In this document: one piece after another, positions 12,264-24,000 of the stretch
Position numbering within the stretch: the first letter of the stretch is position 1
Layout of the letters: each line of letters starts with the position of its first letter
Source of the DNA: Desarmillaria ectypa
Lineage: Eukaryota > Basidiomycota > Agaricomycetes > Agaricales > Physalacriaceae
DNA: 64,000 nucleotides
NCBI GenBank assembly: GCA_030407005.1
Contig: JAUDYN010000008.1
Location: 1,984,001-2,048,000, forward strand
Direction of reading: 5' to 3'
Notes under the pieces: model-generated
Databases searched by the model: none
Told to the model about the DNA's origin: nothing
The model's input: only the letters and a program-made list of their open reading frames with translations
Position numbers and translations under genes: made by a program

Positions 12264-13991
12264 ATGAGCAGCGTCGCCCCCGTTTCCTTTAGCAACGCCT
12301 CTCTTCCGCCCAGTCCTGCCGAGATGGTGGTGTCTCAGACGTCCTCGAAGGCAGGCAGTCTCGTCGATGAGAAGCTGGGAAACCCATGGGATGGCTATGA
12401 GGACGACGAGCAGCCTGATAAGATCCAACCGCGACTGGTACGGAACATGCGACTCCAGGCTTTCTCGATCTACCGTCGTCTTTTCTCGGTGGTGTTCATT
12501 ACCAACATGGGTATCTTCATCTCGTACGCGATCAGAGGGTACCACTCCCAGAAGATTGCGTTGGTCACGGTCGCTAATATCTTCATTGCTATTCTCATGA
12601 GACAGGAGCTTGTGATTAATACTCTGTTCCTTATCTTTTGCTCGGTCCCGAAGTCGTAAGTCTTTATTTCAGCGTCATCATTTTTTATTTTTTATTATTT
12701 TTTATGCCTTTTTTCTGACTTTTTGTTATTCTCAGTTGGCCTTTCTTCATCCGTAAAACCGCTGCGAGAGTGTATCACCTTGGAGGTATACATTCTGGTG
12801 CTGCATCCTCAGCGGTAGTTTGGCTCGTCCTCCTCGCCGTACAAGCTACACGAGAGCGTGTTAACAACAGAGGGGTAAGTCAGGTTCCTCATTTCCTCAT
12901 ATACAGACTGACATTGATTCTCTTCAGACATCCACGGCAACCGTGACGCTAACCTACATCATCCTGTTCTTCTTGGTCGGCATTGTGCTTTTTGCATACC
13001 CGGCACTCCGAATCAAGCGCCATGACGCATTTGAACGTGTACACCGTTTCTTGGGTTGGACGGCAACTGCATTCGTTTGGGCACAGGTTAGTATTCGATC
13101 AAGAAGATGAATTGCCTATTGTTCAGTGCCTATCTGCAGGTTGTCTTGTTGACCAACGACTACAAAGGCGACAAGTCCTTGGGTTCTGCCCTTGTGCACT
13201 CGGCTGCCTTTTGGTTGATGATCGTCCTGAGCTTGTCCCTCATTCTCCCCTGGACTAAACTTCGCAAGGTCCCGGTTAAGAGCGTTGTACTTTCGAACCA
13301 CGCTGTCCAACTCTTTGTTGACTATGGCGAGTTTGTTTCCCATCATTCTTTTCTATGGCTTCTGACTATCACTCAGGCCCACATCCTGTTCCCGGGTCTT
13401 TTCAACGATTTTCCACCGACCCTTTGAACGAATGGCACAGTTTTGCCACCATTGCTGTGCCAGGGAAGCCAGGCTTCTCTATTATCATTTCTCAAGCGGG
13501 TGACTGGACCACGGAGATGATCACTAATCCACCGAAGGAGATCTATGTACGTGGTATGCCCACCTGTGGTGCTCTTCGCATCATTCCTCTTTTCCGGCGG
13601 GTTCTATTCGTCGCAACTGGAAGTGGTATTGCGCCGTTCATGCCACACATTATGAGTGGAAAAGTCGACCATAAACTGTTTTGGATGGCTCCCAACACTC
13701 GGGCGACATTTGGCGATCCTCTGGTCAACTCGGTTTTGGAGAACAGTCCTGGGGCTATTGTTTACGGTGTGTTGGCAAATGTTTTCGTTATTGGCTCACC
13801 CTTATTTGATCTTCCTTTCAGACACTCGCAAGCACGGTAAACCTGATATCATCAAGATCACAAACCGTTTCGTAGACGACTTCCAACCGGAATGTGTCTG
13901 TGTGATTTCGAATCAGAGGTTGACGGAGAAAGTCATATATGGTCTTCGAAGCCGGGGCATTCTCGCCTTCGGAGCCATCTTTGATTCTTGA
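12264..13991 (+). CDS. TmpA-like integral membrane oxidoreductase, copy 2
   Basis: Exons 12264-12655, 12736-12874, 12928-13086, 13140-13326, 13377-13766 and 13822-13991 give 478 residues. Domain order matches copy 1: an N-terminal NPWDGYEDDE block, about six membrane segments, then a reductase-like half with VATGSGIAPF. Intron positions and phases are the same in all three copies, so they are duplicates of one spliced ancestor. Intron 4 (13327-13376) begins GCGAGT, and only this GC donor keeps the frame into GPHPVPGSFQ-like sequence. Intron 1 is longer than in the sister genes and rich in T. From about 12756 to 13189 this gene matches copy 1 with one visible mismatch, introns included, while flanking exons differ at many third positions. 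Confidence 0.88.
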
Positions 13992-15505
13992 TCGACGCAT
14001 GGCATGACTGGGACATGCGTATGCACGAGCATTTTCATAGATTTCCATTACTACGATCCCCATTATTTTCCGGGAGCGCTGTAATCAGTAGACGACAATT
14101 ACTTATGTATTATGATTCTCTTTCATACGATTGCGGATGTAGACTTGTCCGGTATCTCCGATGTGAACTTCACGAATCACAACCAAGCAACGCGTTGGTA
14201 CGGTGGCCGGCGGATGCAACAGGTTGGGATTGATTCGGGTACCTGTTACTGTGATGTTGATGTTGTGCCTTCAGGTTCTCCGACTTGTCTTCACCAAGGA
14301 CCGACTGTCCATCTCAATTTCGATACCTTGTAATAACATCACGTCCTAACTTGAAAGCATCCATGCGTTCTTTCAGGTTTCTTGATGCTCCCAGCGTCTT
14401 ATGTTTTGCAAACACACAGGTTTATGTCACCAGCAAGAATGAGAAAACAAGAGAGTAAAATGGCAGAAAGCGTGACGTGGCGTTCTGCTTGCATCAGGTT
14501 TCACTCGATCAACAAGGCGAAGTTGTACCAATAAGTACTACCATCAATCATCAACGGACCATAGGAAATTCTTCAAATAATTTAATTCCATCACGCCTGG
14601 ATCCTGGAATGAGCGGCGGTAAGAATATCCAAGCGTTGAACTTTTCTGTGCAAGGCCACTCGCCTGTTGGTAGGATGGCCCGACTCGGATTCCAGGAAGA
14701 GCTTGTTTCCAACCATCACCGTCCTGTCATTGTAGGTACTCACATTTATTTTTTTGACGGCGCTTCGGAGAACCGGGAAGAACCGGCTGGCTGTTCACTG
14801 AGGCTTGGCGTGTAATTACTGATCTTTACTGATGCGTACTAATGTGTCACCCGCAGTGGGACAAGCAAGTAGTGGGCAACGATGTAGGTGTATATGACAT
14901 TCTTTGCGGTGATCCACTGATCCCAGCCCTGAGGCAATAGTCAGTTCAGGATGATCAGATCACCGACCAAAGACTGCATTTCGCAGGTCTTTGATCCACG
15001 GCTGTTGTGAATGCATCTTCTCAAGAAGGCACCCTCATAGACAATATCAGCATTAAGGAATTCTCCAGTATACTTGCATTGGATTCTATAATAGCTTTCC
15101 TGCTATGAACCTACACGGTCACACGCCGACATCATACATTCGGTACTCGTATGAGAGTCGACGTGTAAATCACTGATTGTGCACTTGATGCTCCCATCTT
15201 AGTGATTGCTCCTCCTTCTCCAGACAACGAAAAGATGAATCAAGGAACGAATACGTCTTGCAATAGGAATTTCCAGACGTTACATTGTTGACTACATCCA
15301 ACCTTTTCTTATTCTAGTGTCCGAATGAGAAAATCTATGGCTCGATCTTGGCTAGTCCCAGTACACAGCGATAGACATTATTGATGATCTCCGGGAACTC
15401 GCCTCTTCTGCACACAACCTGATCCTCAGCAATCGTGACCGACTCGGAAAACTGCCTCATTAAAAGCATGTCCATGCTCTCCAATGTTTCCTCAGTCAGC
15501 TCAGG
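13992..15505. other. Intergenic between tmpA-like copies 2 and 3
   Basis: No supported gene. Open frames up to 112 codons (14477-14815) lack recognisable features and have no convincing splicing. I see no repeat that would mark the duplication breakpoint. Confidence 0.5.
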
Positions 15506-17246
15506 ATGGATCCCAGCACACATACAGTCAAACTTACCTACTCCAGTTCCACTAGTACATCCTCCCTTCCAAACAGTCCTACCGAAACCGTCATTCACCA
15601 CCCTCCCGAAAGGTCCACAGCAAGCGTAACTATCCTCGACGCTGAAAAGCAGGTCAATCCATGGGATGGCTACGAGGAGGATGAAATGCCCGAAAAGATT
15701 CAGCCGCGCCTGGTGCGAAATCTACGGCTCCAGGCATTCTCTATCTACCGTCGACTATTCTCGATCGTGTTCCTAACGAACATGGGGATCTTCATCTCGT
15801 ACGCAATCCATGGATATCATTCTCAGAAGATCGCACTCGTCACGGTTGCGAATATCTTTATTGCTATTCTCATGCGGCAAGAACATGTTGTAAATACGCT
15901 TTTCGCGGTTGCGTGTTCTGTTCCACAGTCGTGAGTTCTCATTGGCTAATAGGAATCCTTGCAGTTGACTGATGCGCCGTCTCAGTTGGCCCTTCTTCAT
16001 TCGTAAGACGGCTGCGAGAGTGTATCACAATGGAGGCATCCATTCTGGTGCTGCAGTTTCGGGTACAGTTTGGCTCGTCCTTTTAGCGGTCCAAGCGACT
16101 AGAGAACTCGTTCAAGGCAAAGGAGTACGTTTCCCCTCAAAGCAGATGTCCACATAATTCTAAATGACCGGTATATTTCCAGACTTCAGTAGCCACCGTA
16201 TCACTGACATACATTGCCCTTGCTTTCTTGGTTGGGATCGTGGTGTTTGCTTACCCCACCTTCCGAATCAAACGCCATGACGCGTTCGAACGCATGCATC
16301 GGTTCATGGGGTGGATTGGAACTGCATTGGTATGGGCCCAGGTGCGTTTGTCCCTCATTCAGCCATCTACGTTTGTTCTGAAAATTTGGTTGCAGGTCGT
16401 CGTCCTCACCAACGATTACAAGGATGACAAATCCCTCGGACACGCCTTGGTGCACTCTGCTCCGTTCTGGCTCATGATGGTCTTGAGCTGGTCTTTGATT
16501 CTTCCTTGGACCAAATTGCAAAAGGTTCCTGTCCGCAGTGTCGTCCTCTCCAACCACGCTGTCCGTCTTTTCGTCGATTATGGTCAGCCTTTCTTACGCC
16601 GTCTCTTGGAAATTTCTGACTCCGTTTCACTTAGGTCCACATCCTGTTCCCGGTTCTTTCCAGCGGTTCTCCACCGATCCGCTCAACGAGTGGCACAGTT
16701 TCGCTACCATTGCTGCTCCCGGAGTGACAGGATACTCGATCATCATATCTCAGGCAGGTGACTGGACGAAAGAGATGATCACGAATCCACCGAAGGAGAT
16801 CTGGGTGAGGGGTATCCCGACGTGTGGTGCGCTTCGAATTGTGCCTCTGTTCCGAAGGGTGCTGTTTGTTGCTACCGGTAGTGGTATTGCACCGTTCACA
16901 CCTCACATACTGAGTGGTAAGATTGAGCATAAGCTGATTTGGATGGCACCCAATACACGTGCAACATTCGGAGACGCGTTAGTGGATGATATATTGGCAG
17001 CCAGTCCTGGTGCGATCGTGTATGGTAAGTGCGGTGATTTCTTGGTCGTAGAACGGATCTGACGAGATTGTTGAAGATACGCGGAAGCATGGGAAGCCTG
17101 ATATTGTCAAGCTCACGAAGCGTCTGGTGGATGATTACAAGCCTGAATGTGTCTGCGTTATCTCAAACCAGAAACTGACGGAGAAGGTCATTTACGGTCT
17201 ACGAAGCAGGGGTATACTCGCATTCGGAGCTATCTTCGACTCATAA
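15506..17246 (+). CDS. TmpA-like integral membrane oxidoreductase, copy 3
   Basis: Exons 15506-15930, 15986-16124, 16183-16341, 16396-16582, 16635-17024 and 17077-17246 give 489 residues. Exons 2 to 6 have exactly the same lengths as in copies 1 and 2 (139, 159, 187, 390, 170 nt); only exon 1 varies. It has the conserved NPWDGYEEDE block, membrane segments, and the nucleotide loop VATGSGIAPF followed by HKLIWMAPNTRATFGD. All introns have ordinary GT donors. This is the most diverged copy and shows no long identical tract with the others, which suits an older duplicate that has escaped conversion. The N-terminal ~45 residues are Ser/Thr/Pro-rich and poorly conserved. Its role in the cell is unknown; family knowledge points to membrane redox or signalling. 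Confidence 0.88.
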
Positions 17247-17779
17247 ACATCTTTCGATATCTTTCTCCTCCTCCCCTCACTTAACATGTAATAGCACCTT
17301 CAAAGGCTCAGGTAGATTTATACTCATTGCGTCAGCGACACGATGAGAGGTATATAAAAAACCCTTACAGCTATTTGTAGATACACAGAAGTCTTCTGCT
17401 CGACTTAATTAATTAAAATCAATCACGTAGTTTTCATTTCTTCATTTTAAACTCGGGTGCCTAGGGAGGTGGCGACCGATGAAGAGCTTTTCATTTACAT
17501 ACGACTGATCAAAGTTCGTGCCTGAAGGCCTGGAATATGTCCTTTCGATCTACTATATAGTTCAGAATAATTTCTCCTCGTCTTGAAGCATCATCGCATC
17601 AGTGTAGGCTGTTAATATTTAGCTAACATATTCCTACGGTCCGACAAAGAAACCATACGTATCGATGCAAATGACATTTTTTCACGGAGATGGAGGCGGT
17701 TCCACCCGATGGTATCTCGTAAAGACTGAGCCCATCATAGACCCTGTAGGTATTCCACGTCAGACATTGGGCGATGGGA
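17247..17779. other. Intergenic, convergent 3' ends
   Basis: Spacer between tmpA-like copy 3 and the minus-strand 7-TM gene. It holds no supported gene, and the region near 17400-17460 is AT-rich. Confidence 0.5.
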
Positions 17780-19034
17780 TTAATTTCCGAGACGCAAGTA
17801 CCGATCGCCGCCGTGTCCGGCGCCACCTGATTCTAGATCACTTGTGACGGGGCGTGAAGGTTCGCCTTTATCCTTTGGCGGAGGTGCCTTTGAGAAATCG
17901 ATGCTCCAGCTAGGTTCTTGTGAAGGGGATATCGGTTCAGGTTTCATGCACAAATCGTCCCGACGCCAGAAACACCACACTCGGAGTACGTCCGCTTGGG
18001 TTCCGAAGACAAGGAGAACTACGGTACCAACTTGTATACACCACTTCGTTAGAAAAATAGAGGAATGAGCAGAAGGCACAGCTCACTCGTTGCCGTGTAC
18101 ATTTCTTCGATGAACGTGTGGTCGTAGAACATAGAAACGAAATTGACCCTAAGTCATTTGTGAGCGTCGCGGATAGTGACGACATATAAGGACCGGACAT
18201 ACACCATGCCAAAGAGAATATACAGCCCAAATATCAGAACACGAAGCAGTAATGCCAAACGGAGTCCGGTGGAATGTCGGGCCTGTCGCATTCCGCGGTA
18301 GTTGCGGTACATAAACGTAGCAAGGTAAACTACCAGGAAACGCCCGTTAAAATTCTGAGATCCATAGTTGACGGAACACATACCTTCAAACGCAACAATG
18401 GCTACGCAAATTATAAAGGTGAACAGGTTCATAGCATCGTAACTAGAAAGTGCCATAAAATTACGAAGGGATACAGACAGAGAAGCTTACAGAGGTGAGT
18501 ATACCAATGCACAATACAGTTTTCGGTGATGACGAGATACAAAATCTGGATGAAAGATAGATACAGCGAGGGCTGCAATGCTGAACGAGCATTGTACAAC
18601 GTAAGGAGCCGATAGCATCTACACTTGTTAAACACATACAAGGACAGAAAAACTTGCTAGACGTACTACAACCATCCTTCCCTTACTGACACTTGGATAA
18701 GTGCTCCCCCAATAGTAGTGACTACCATATGATGCACGAAAACTAAAACTGCGACTGACCACATGGGTGTGATCCCATACAGCAGTGACGTCTGTGCAAT
18801 ACAGAGCAGTTTCGGCGGCTCTGGTGAATCTGGTTCTAATTTGCCTGCGTAGAAGAGCAAAAGGGAGAAGATCCCAGAAAATATCCAGGTCATACAAAGG
18901 TTAATTAGCGTCGGGTGTCGGTTTGCACGGGTCGAGAATAGAAAGGTAGCGACCAGAAGCGGCAGGAATATAGTGTTCGAAATTAAGTTAAAATAGATCC
19001 AGATACCCAATAGCACCGGAGAGATAGAACCCAT
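17780..19034 (-). CDS. Seven-transmembrane receptor-like protein
   Basis: Six exons on the minus strand: 18687-19034, 18491-18618, 18384-18442, 18203-18329, 18087-18148 and 17780-18030. They give 324 residues with an unbroken frame. About seven hydrophobic segments are visible (for example LGIWIYFNLISNTIF, PTLINLCMTWIFSGIF, PMWSVAVLVFVHHMVV, LFTFIICVAIVAFE and TVVLLVFGTQADVL). A cytosolic tail of about 60 residues follows, rich in Ser, Pro and charged residues. This layout is the orphan GPCR-like family common in mushrooms; the assignment is from topology and motif resemblance, not a known ligand. The start (ATG at 19034) gives a short extracellular N-terminus with no signal peptide. The last intron uses the acceptor at 18031, since an upstream AG would break the frame. 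Confidence 0.82.
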
Positions 19035-19755
19035 GTCGGAAGAACCTGTCCGTTGAGAGACGTTAGCTAACCTTTGTAGATGAATTGGACCACGCACTAT
19101 GGGTGGCCATGGCAGCCGCAGTGGTGATGAGCTGTGGCTCTGATTGTACTAGTACTGCGATGCGAAAAAGAACACAAAAAAGAGACCGGCCCTGAGTTGG
19201 CAAACGAATGGGAACTCAAGATTCTACCAGCAGAAGAATTGAGGTTGGAGGGCCACAACTTTATGGATGAGAGATCACGAAGAGGGTACAAAGTTCTATC
19301 ATTTCTAGCATAGGCTAGCTGATATCTTCCCATTGCTTTCAGCGCTCGTTCGAGTTGGAATGATCAAAGCAACGAATCCGATCAAGCACAGCCCCAAGTC
19401 AACGGCGGAATACGGCCCGAGGGTGATGGGTTTCTGTTTGCATGAATTTCGAAGAGCAAGAACCTCGTGCTATTGACCCTCCGAGTCACAGTAAGTCGCC
19501 TCCACTGCATGTTATGTTCTCTTTTATATGAGGCTGCTCGCCCTACTTTTTCGTCCGTATGTAGTTGGCGACCATCCTTGATGCCAACTGGCCGAATCAT
19601 GATCACAAAAGCGACAAACGTTGTTGGCACCCAGTCTGACTCAGAGTGAGCATGACCCGCTCTGTATTCGGGGGTACTTGATCAGTTTCATCGCTCGAAA
19701 ACTGACAGCGAAGCGACTTATTATCAACAGTTTGTCAATAGCAGCCACCTCTGTC
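19035..19755. other. Divergent promoter region
   Basis: Shared upstream region of the minus-strand 7-TM gene and the plus-strand gene at 19756. Short frames here have no protein-like features. Confidence 0.5.
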
Positions 19756-20573
19756 ATGACTGTCATCAATGATGAGCTCATTGAAACCATCCACGACGAA
19801 CTTGTTCATCTCGTATCTGCCGGCAACAGTCGAAGTTGGCGTCAGTTCGCTGTTAACCTCTCTTTAATTGCCCTCTCGGTCCGGTCAGTACTCGTCCAAT
19901 ATCATCGTTACTAAGCCATTTCCATTTGCCGGGGCTCGTGGAAACTGATGCAGATCTTTTACAGAACGGGGTATTTGGTAGATACATTCGCTACCAGGAC
20001 TATCTTTAAAAAATTGGTGATTGCCCTTCGCGAGGTACCCTCATCTCTCTCTACTTCCTACATGAACAAGTCTGACTCATGTCCTAGAGAAACCCACTAT
20101 TCAAGGATGTTGTCCATCTCTACGAACCTACTGCGGATCAGTCATTCTTCATCAACGTCCCCCGCTTTCACTCTCGGGCTCCGGAATTCCGTGATACCAT
20201 ATACGTGTCTGTCTCAGGTCACCTCATGTCCCCCCCAGAGAATGTTTTGAATACTCTTCGAAGTATCAAGATGCACGCCACCGACATCTCCTGCACCCTC
20301 CCTTCTGACCTTCCTGTGGATATAACAGTTCCCCTCGCGGCGGTTCTCTTGGAATACCCCGTCGCTTATGTCCCACACGGCGTAATACCTCCAGAACGTC
20401 AGAGTCTCGACGTTTACGAATGCCTTCTTTCGGGAAGAGTGACAATTGTCAAGTTTTCCTGTCCTTCTTCCTTGGTGAGCCGCGAAATAATTACCAAGAG
20501 CCTGCGTTTGCGCTTCGGAATGGATGTTGAGGTGAAGTGCACGTCCGAGACAGTGGATAGGCTGGTTCTATAA
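19756..20573 (+). CDS. Conserved-looking protein of unknown function
   Basis: Three exons, 19756-19883, 19965-20034 and 20088-20573, give 227 residues. The start MTVINDELIETIHDELV follows other possible upstream in-frame codons, so the N-terminus may be longer. The protein is a soluble alpha/beta type with hydrophobic strands (ITVPLAAVLLEYPVAYVP and VTIVKFSCPSSLV) and no membrane segment or signal peptide. I do not recognise the family; a distant likeness to eukaryotic UPF0739/C1orf74-type proteins crossed my mind but is not supported. The tail-to-tail arrangement with ILV3 leaves about 200 nt between the stop codons. Confidence 0.65.
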
Positions 20574-20778
20574 TATTAGCGAGCCCACAATAGGCTTCTA
20601 TATTCTTTCACGTTACTCTATCTGGAGCAACCGATATCATCGGTATACCGATTTGATCCTTTACTTAATTTTTTTAATGATACATCAGGTGTGCTTATAC
20701 GACGTTTACATCATTTGCATCGAGCCGGTAGATCATTGTAACAAAATATACTTTTACGATTCGATACTCGTAAACCAC

Positions 20779-23092
20779 TTACGAGTCCGTAATACAGCCC
20801 CGACTGGCATCTGTCACTGTCTTAACGTACTTGTACAGCGTTCCTTGTGAAACCTTCAACGGAGGTGGCATCCAGCCCTTTTTCCTCTCCTCCAGCTCCT
20901 CATCTGAGACGTGGAGCTCAATCGTATTTTTTACAGCGTCAACAGAAACAACATCCCCATCTTGGACGAAGGCAATAGGCCCGCCCATCTGGGCTTCTGG
21001 AACAACATGGCCGATACAGAAACCGTGGGATCTAGAAACACAGCATATCTCAACATCTCGGAAAGACTACATAAGCGGTAATTGCTTACCCTCCACTGAA
21101 TCGTCCGTCTGTTAGACACGCCACATCAAGCCCTAGGCCAGCACCCATGATGAGACTCGTCGGCTTTAGCATCTCGGGCATACCTGGCAAAACAAGGGTG
21201 ATAAACTTTAAATCAAACCGGGTGGTATTGCTTACCAGGACCACCCTTCGGACCTAGATATCTGAGAATGACTACCGTCTTCTCGCCCTTTTTGATAGAG
21301 CCACTTTCCACAGCATGCACAAAGTCGGACTCGTTGTCGAATGTCCGCGCTTTACCGGTGAAACCGAGCCCTTCTTTACCTGTAATCTTAGCAACGGCAC
21401 CTCCAGGGGCGAGATTTCCTCGTAGTATCCTGATTTGCAAATGCGTTTCATGATGCAGGTCATAAAGGTAGATATTACGGTACCTAAGGTGCCCTGTTGA
21501 CTTGATAGGTTTGTCCAAAGGCCGGATGACGTCTTGCGTCGAATCCAGCTCGCCGTATTTGTGTGTCCATCGGTCGAGATTCTCTCCGAGAGTACGGCCT
21601 GTGACGGTCATATTGTTCCCGTCAATAAGTTTGTGCTTAAGAAGGAAAGCGAGAATCTCTAGCAGAAAAGTAGTCAGCTCGTACTCAGAAAGGTGAAAGA
21701 TAAAAAGTGTACTAGGAATGCCACCGATTCTATACACGTCTTCCATAACATATTTTCCACTAGGTTTAATATCAGCGAGGAAAGGCGTGCGATCTGAGAC
21801 AGTCTGGAAGTCATCAATGGTTAGGGTGATGCCAACAGAATGGGCGATGGCAATCAGATGGAGGACAGCATTAGTTGAGCCACCAAGAATCATTGTCAAG
21901 ACCTGTGAAAAAAGACTTAGGATCCGCATGCAAGACATAGGAGCTGCTATACATGCCATCGCATTTTCAAAAGCGGAGCGTGTCATAATATCCCGCGGAA
22001 GTATGCTCTTCGAGATCAAGTTGTACATGACTGATCCCACGGAGGCTATTTCCTCGTGTTTTTCCCGAGATTCAGCCGGGAAAGAGGAAGATCCGGGAAG
22101 AGTCATGCCCATGGCTTCTGACGCACTAGCCATCGTGTTCGCGGTATACATCTACAATAGAGTAAGCTTATTAGATGCCATGGTAATAGAATATAAAACG
22201 TACACCACCACAAGCTCCAGGACCAGGACACGCGTGTCGGATGGTGTTGTAGCGTTCCTTCTCGGCTGCAGGGGTCATTCCGTCCTGCAGAAATTTGCCG
22301 TACGCCTGGAATGCAGAGACGATATCCAGTTGGGGCGCGCCCTCACACGAGCCTGCTCGTATTGTTCCACCGTACACCATGAGACCAGGTCGATTAAGAC
22401 GCCCAACTGATGTAACAATCCTAGTAAGCACACAATATACAAAAGCAAAGAAATACTAACGAGCCATTAGAACGCCGGGCATATTTTTATCACAACCGGG
22501 TATTACCACCATACCATCGAGATGATGCCCACCGGCGGCAGTCTCGACCTGGTCAGCAATGAGGTCGCGTGATTGGAGAGAATACGACATTCCGCTTGTG
22601 CCCATGCTAATACCATCGCTGACGCCGACGGTACCAAACTGGTACCCGATGAGATCTGCGTTTCGCAAGGATGCCTTGACTTCTTGTCCGAGACCCAAGA
22701 GGTGTTTGTTGCATCTGACAAAGAGGTGGAGACAATGGGCGACAAGCGGGTGAAACGTCTCACGGGTTCCCTTCGTACCTATCAGAGGCCGTGAATTAGT
22801 CACCGTTTAAGATTGAGTGAAACGAATGGCTTACCAGACACTGGCTACTCCAACCATCGCCTTGTTGAAGTCTTCATCAGATGTGATTCCTTCTGTCGCA
22901 TAAAGCATAGCCTAAACAAGTCTAAGATTTTCTATTCTGACTCACAATCAGTGTGAATACCTGGCTGGCACCTTGGTCTTTTGGTTGGGTAACGACCCGA
23001 CTGTATTTGTTCATGATAGGCTTGTCGCGACATGCTGCTGACGACCAGAATAACCTCGTAGACCGACCCAGAGAGCGTCTATGTCTGAACAT
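20779..23092 (-). CDS. ILV3: Dihydroxy-acid dehydratase, mitochondrial
   Basis: Eleven exons on the minus strand: 22961-23092, 22835-22911, 22764-22778, 22461-22714, 22204-22406, 21957-22151, 21713-21902, 21484-21658, 21236-21429, 21090-21183 and 20779-21031. They give 593 residues. The enzyme converts dihydroxy-acids to 2-keto acids in valine and isoleucine synthesis, using an Fe-S cluster. Signatures visible are [37 protein letters not shown] and the C-terminal [13 protein letters not shown]. The first ~40 residues are Arg/Ser-rich with few acids, a typical mitochondrial presequence. Exon 3 is a 15-nt microexon supplying YEGNP. The intron 21903-21956 has a GC donor (GCATGT), needed to join ENAM to VLTMILGG. 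Length and signatures are normal for the family, and no break is seen. Confidence 0.95.
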
Positions 23093-24000
23093 CACCGCGT
23101 CGAGAAAAGTCTGAGCCAGAGTCTAAATTCGGTCCAAAATGTACAAGATTTTTGGTTCGTTGTCCCTTATGTAATCTTTGCGCCCAAATTGTACGTAATT
23201 TAAGCTTCCTCGGCATCAACTCATGCTCCGGACTTCCTTTTTGGTTTAATATCCCCTATTCGACAAGAGATATTCAATTTCAATCTTTTGTCTATAAGTC
23301 GTCCGTTGTCGTTCCTTCTTCGGCTTGTATGTATTCTAGACATAAATATAGTTCGTTAAATTGAACATATGAACATATTTTTCTCTTCCGAACCCGTGTC
23401 GATCCCTTTGACTCCACGACTGGGTAGAATCATCGAAAAACATCCACGGTGCGAAGTGGAATAAAGTTGGATACCAGTCTATGGGGCCTGTTTTACTCAA
23501 AAGAGTATAAGGGGAGCTTAGATTGACTGAAAGATCACCCCAAAAATCGATCGTGTTTCAGCTACAAACCAATCATAGCATTTATCGTCAATTTGAGGGG
23601 CTCATGAGGGAAAGGAAATGAACAACAAATACGGGAGATGAGGTCCAGAATTTTGCAATGAGGATGCGAGAAAATGAGGAAGAATTACAAATAATTTTTC
23701 ATGAAGGTTTTTTTGTAACTTTAGACGAGAAGTTTACCTTCAATATCCGCGACATCCCTTTTTTCCTTTTTCATTCAGGCGGGCGACATCGCGCGGAAGC
23801 ATACGCTGTGTAAGACGTATAGGATTGTCAGGCTGCATTTAATTGGTGCCTTTATTCCTCCGCAACCGTGATCGTCATCCGACTCCTGCAAACGGCAGTA
23901 TATGAGACGCCTCGATTGTTTGTTTTCTGCTCTTTTGACTCTCCCAGCTCTAGTCTTTCAATAGTCCGGTCATAAACCGTGCACTCTCTTCCACCCTCCT
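23093..24000. other. Divergent promoter region of ILV3 and a Zn2Cys6 gene
   Basis: About 0.9 kb between two divergent starts. It is AT-rich around 23130-23370 and becomes pyrimidine-rich just before 24001 (CTCTTTTGACTCTCCC and similar), as often seen near fungal transcription starts. No gene is supported. Confidence 0.5.

Noticed and set aside
21903..21956. Insertion [17 protein letters not shown] within dihydroxy-acid dehydratase
   Set aside because: It is a stop-free 54-nt GC-AG intron; the family has ENAM joined directly to VLTMILGG.
22440..22840. ILV3 as a pseudogene, because the frame after EGNP hits TGA
   Set aside because: A GTGAGA donor and TTTGTCAG acceptor remove the stop and restore EGNPCNKHLL, matching the family.
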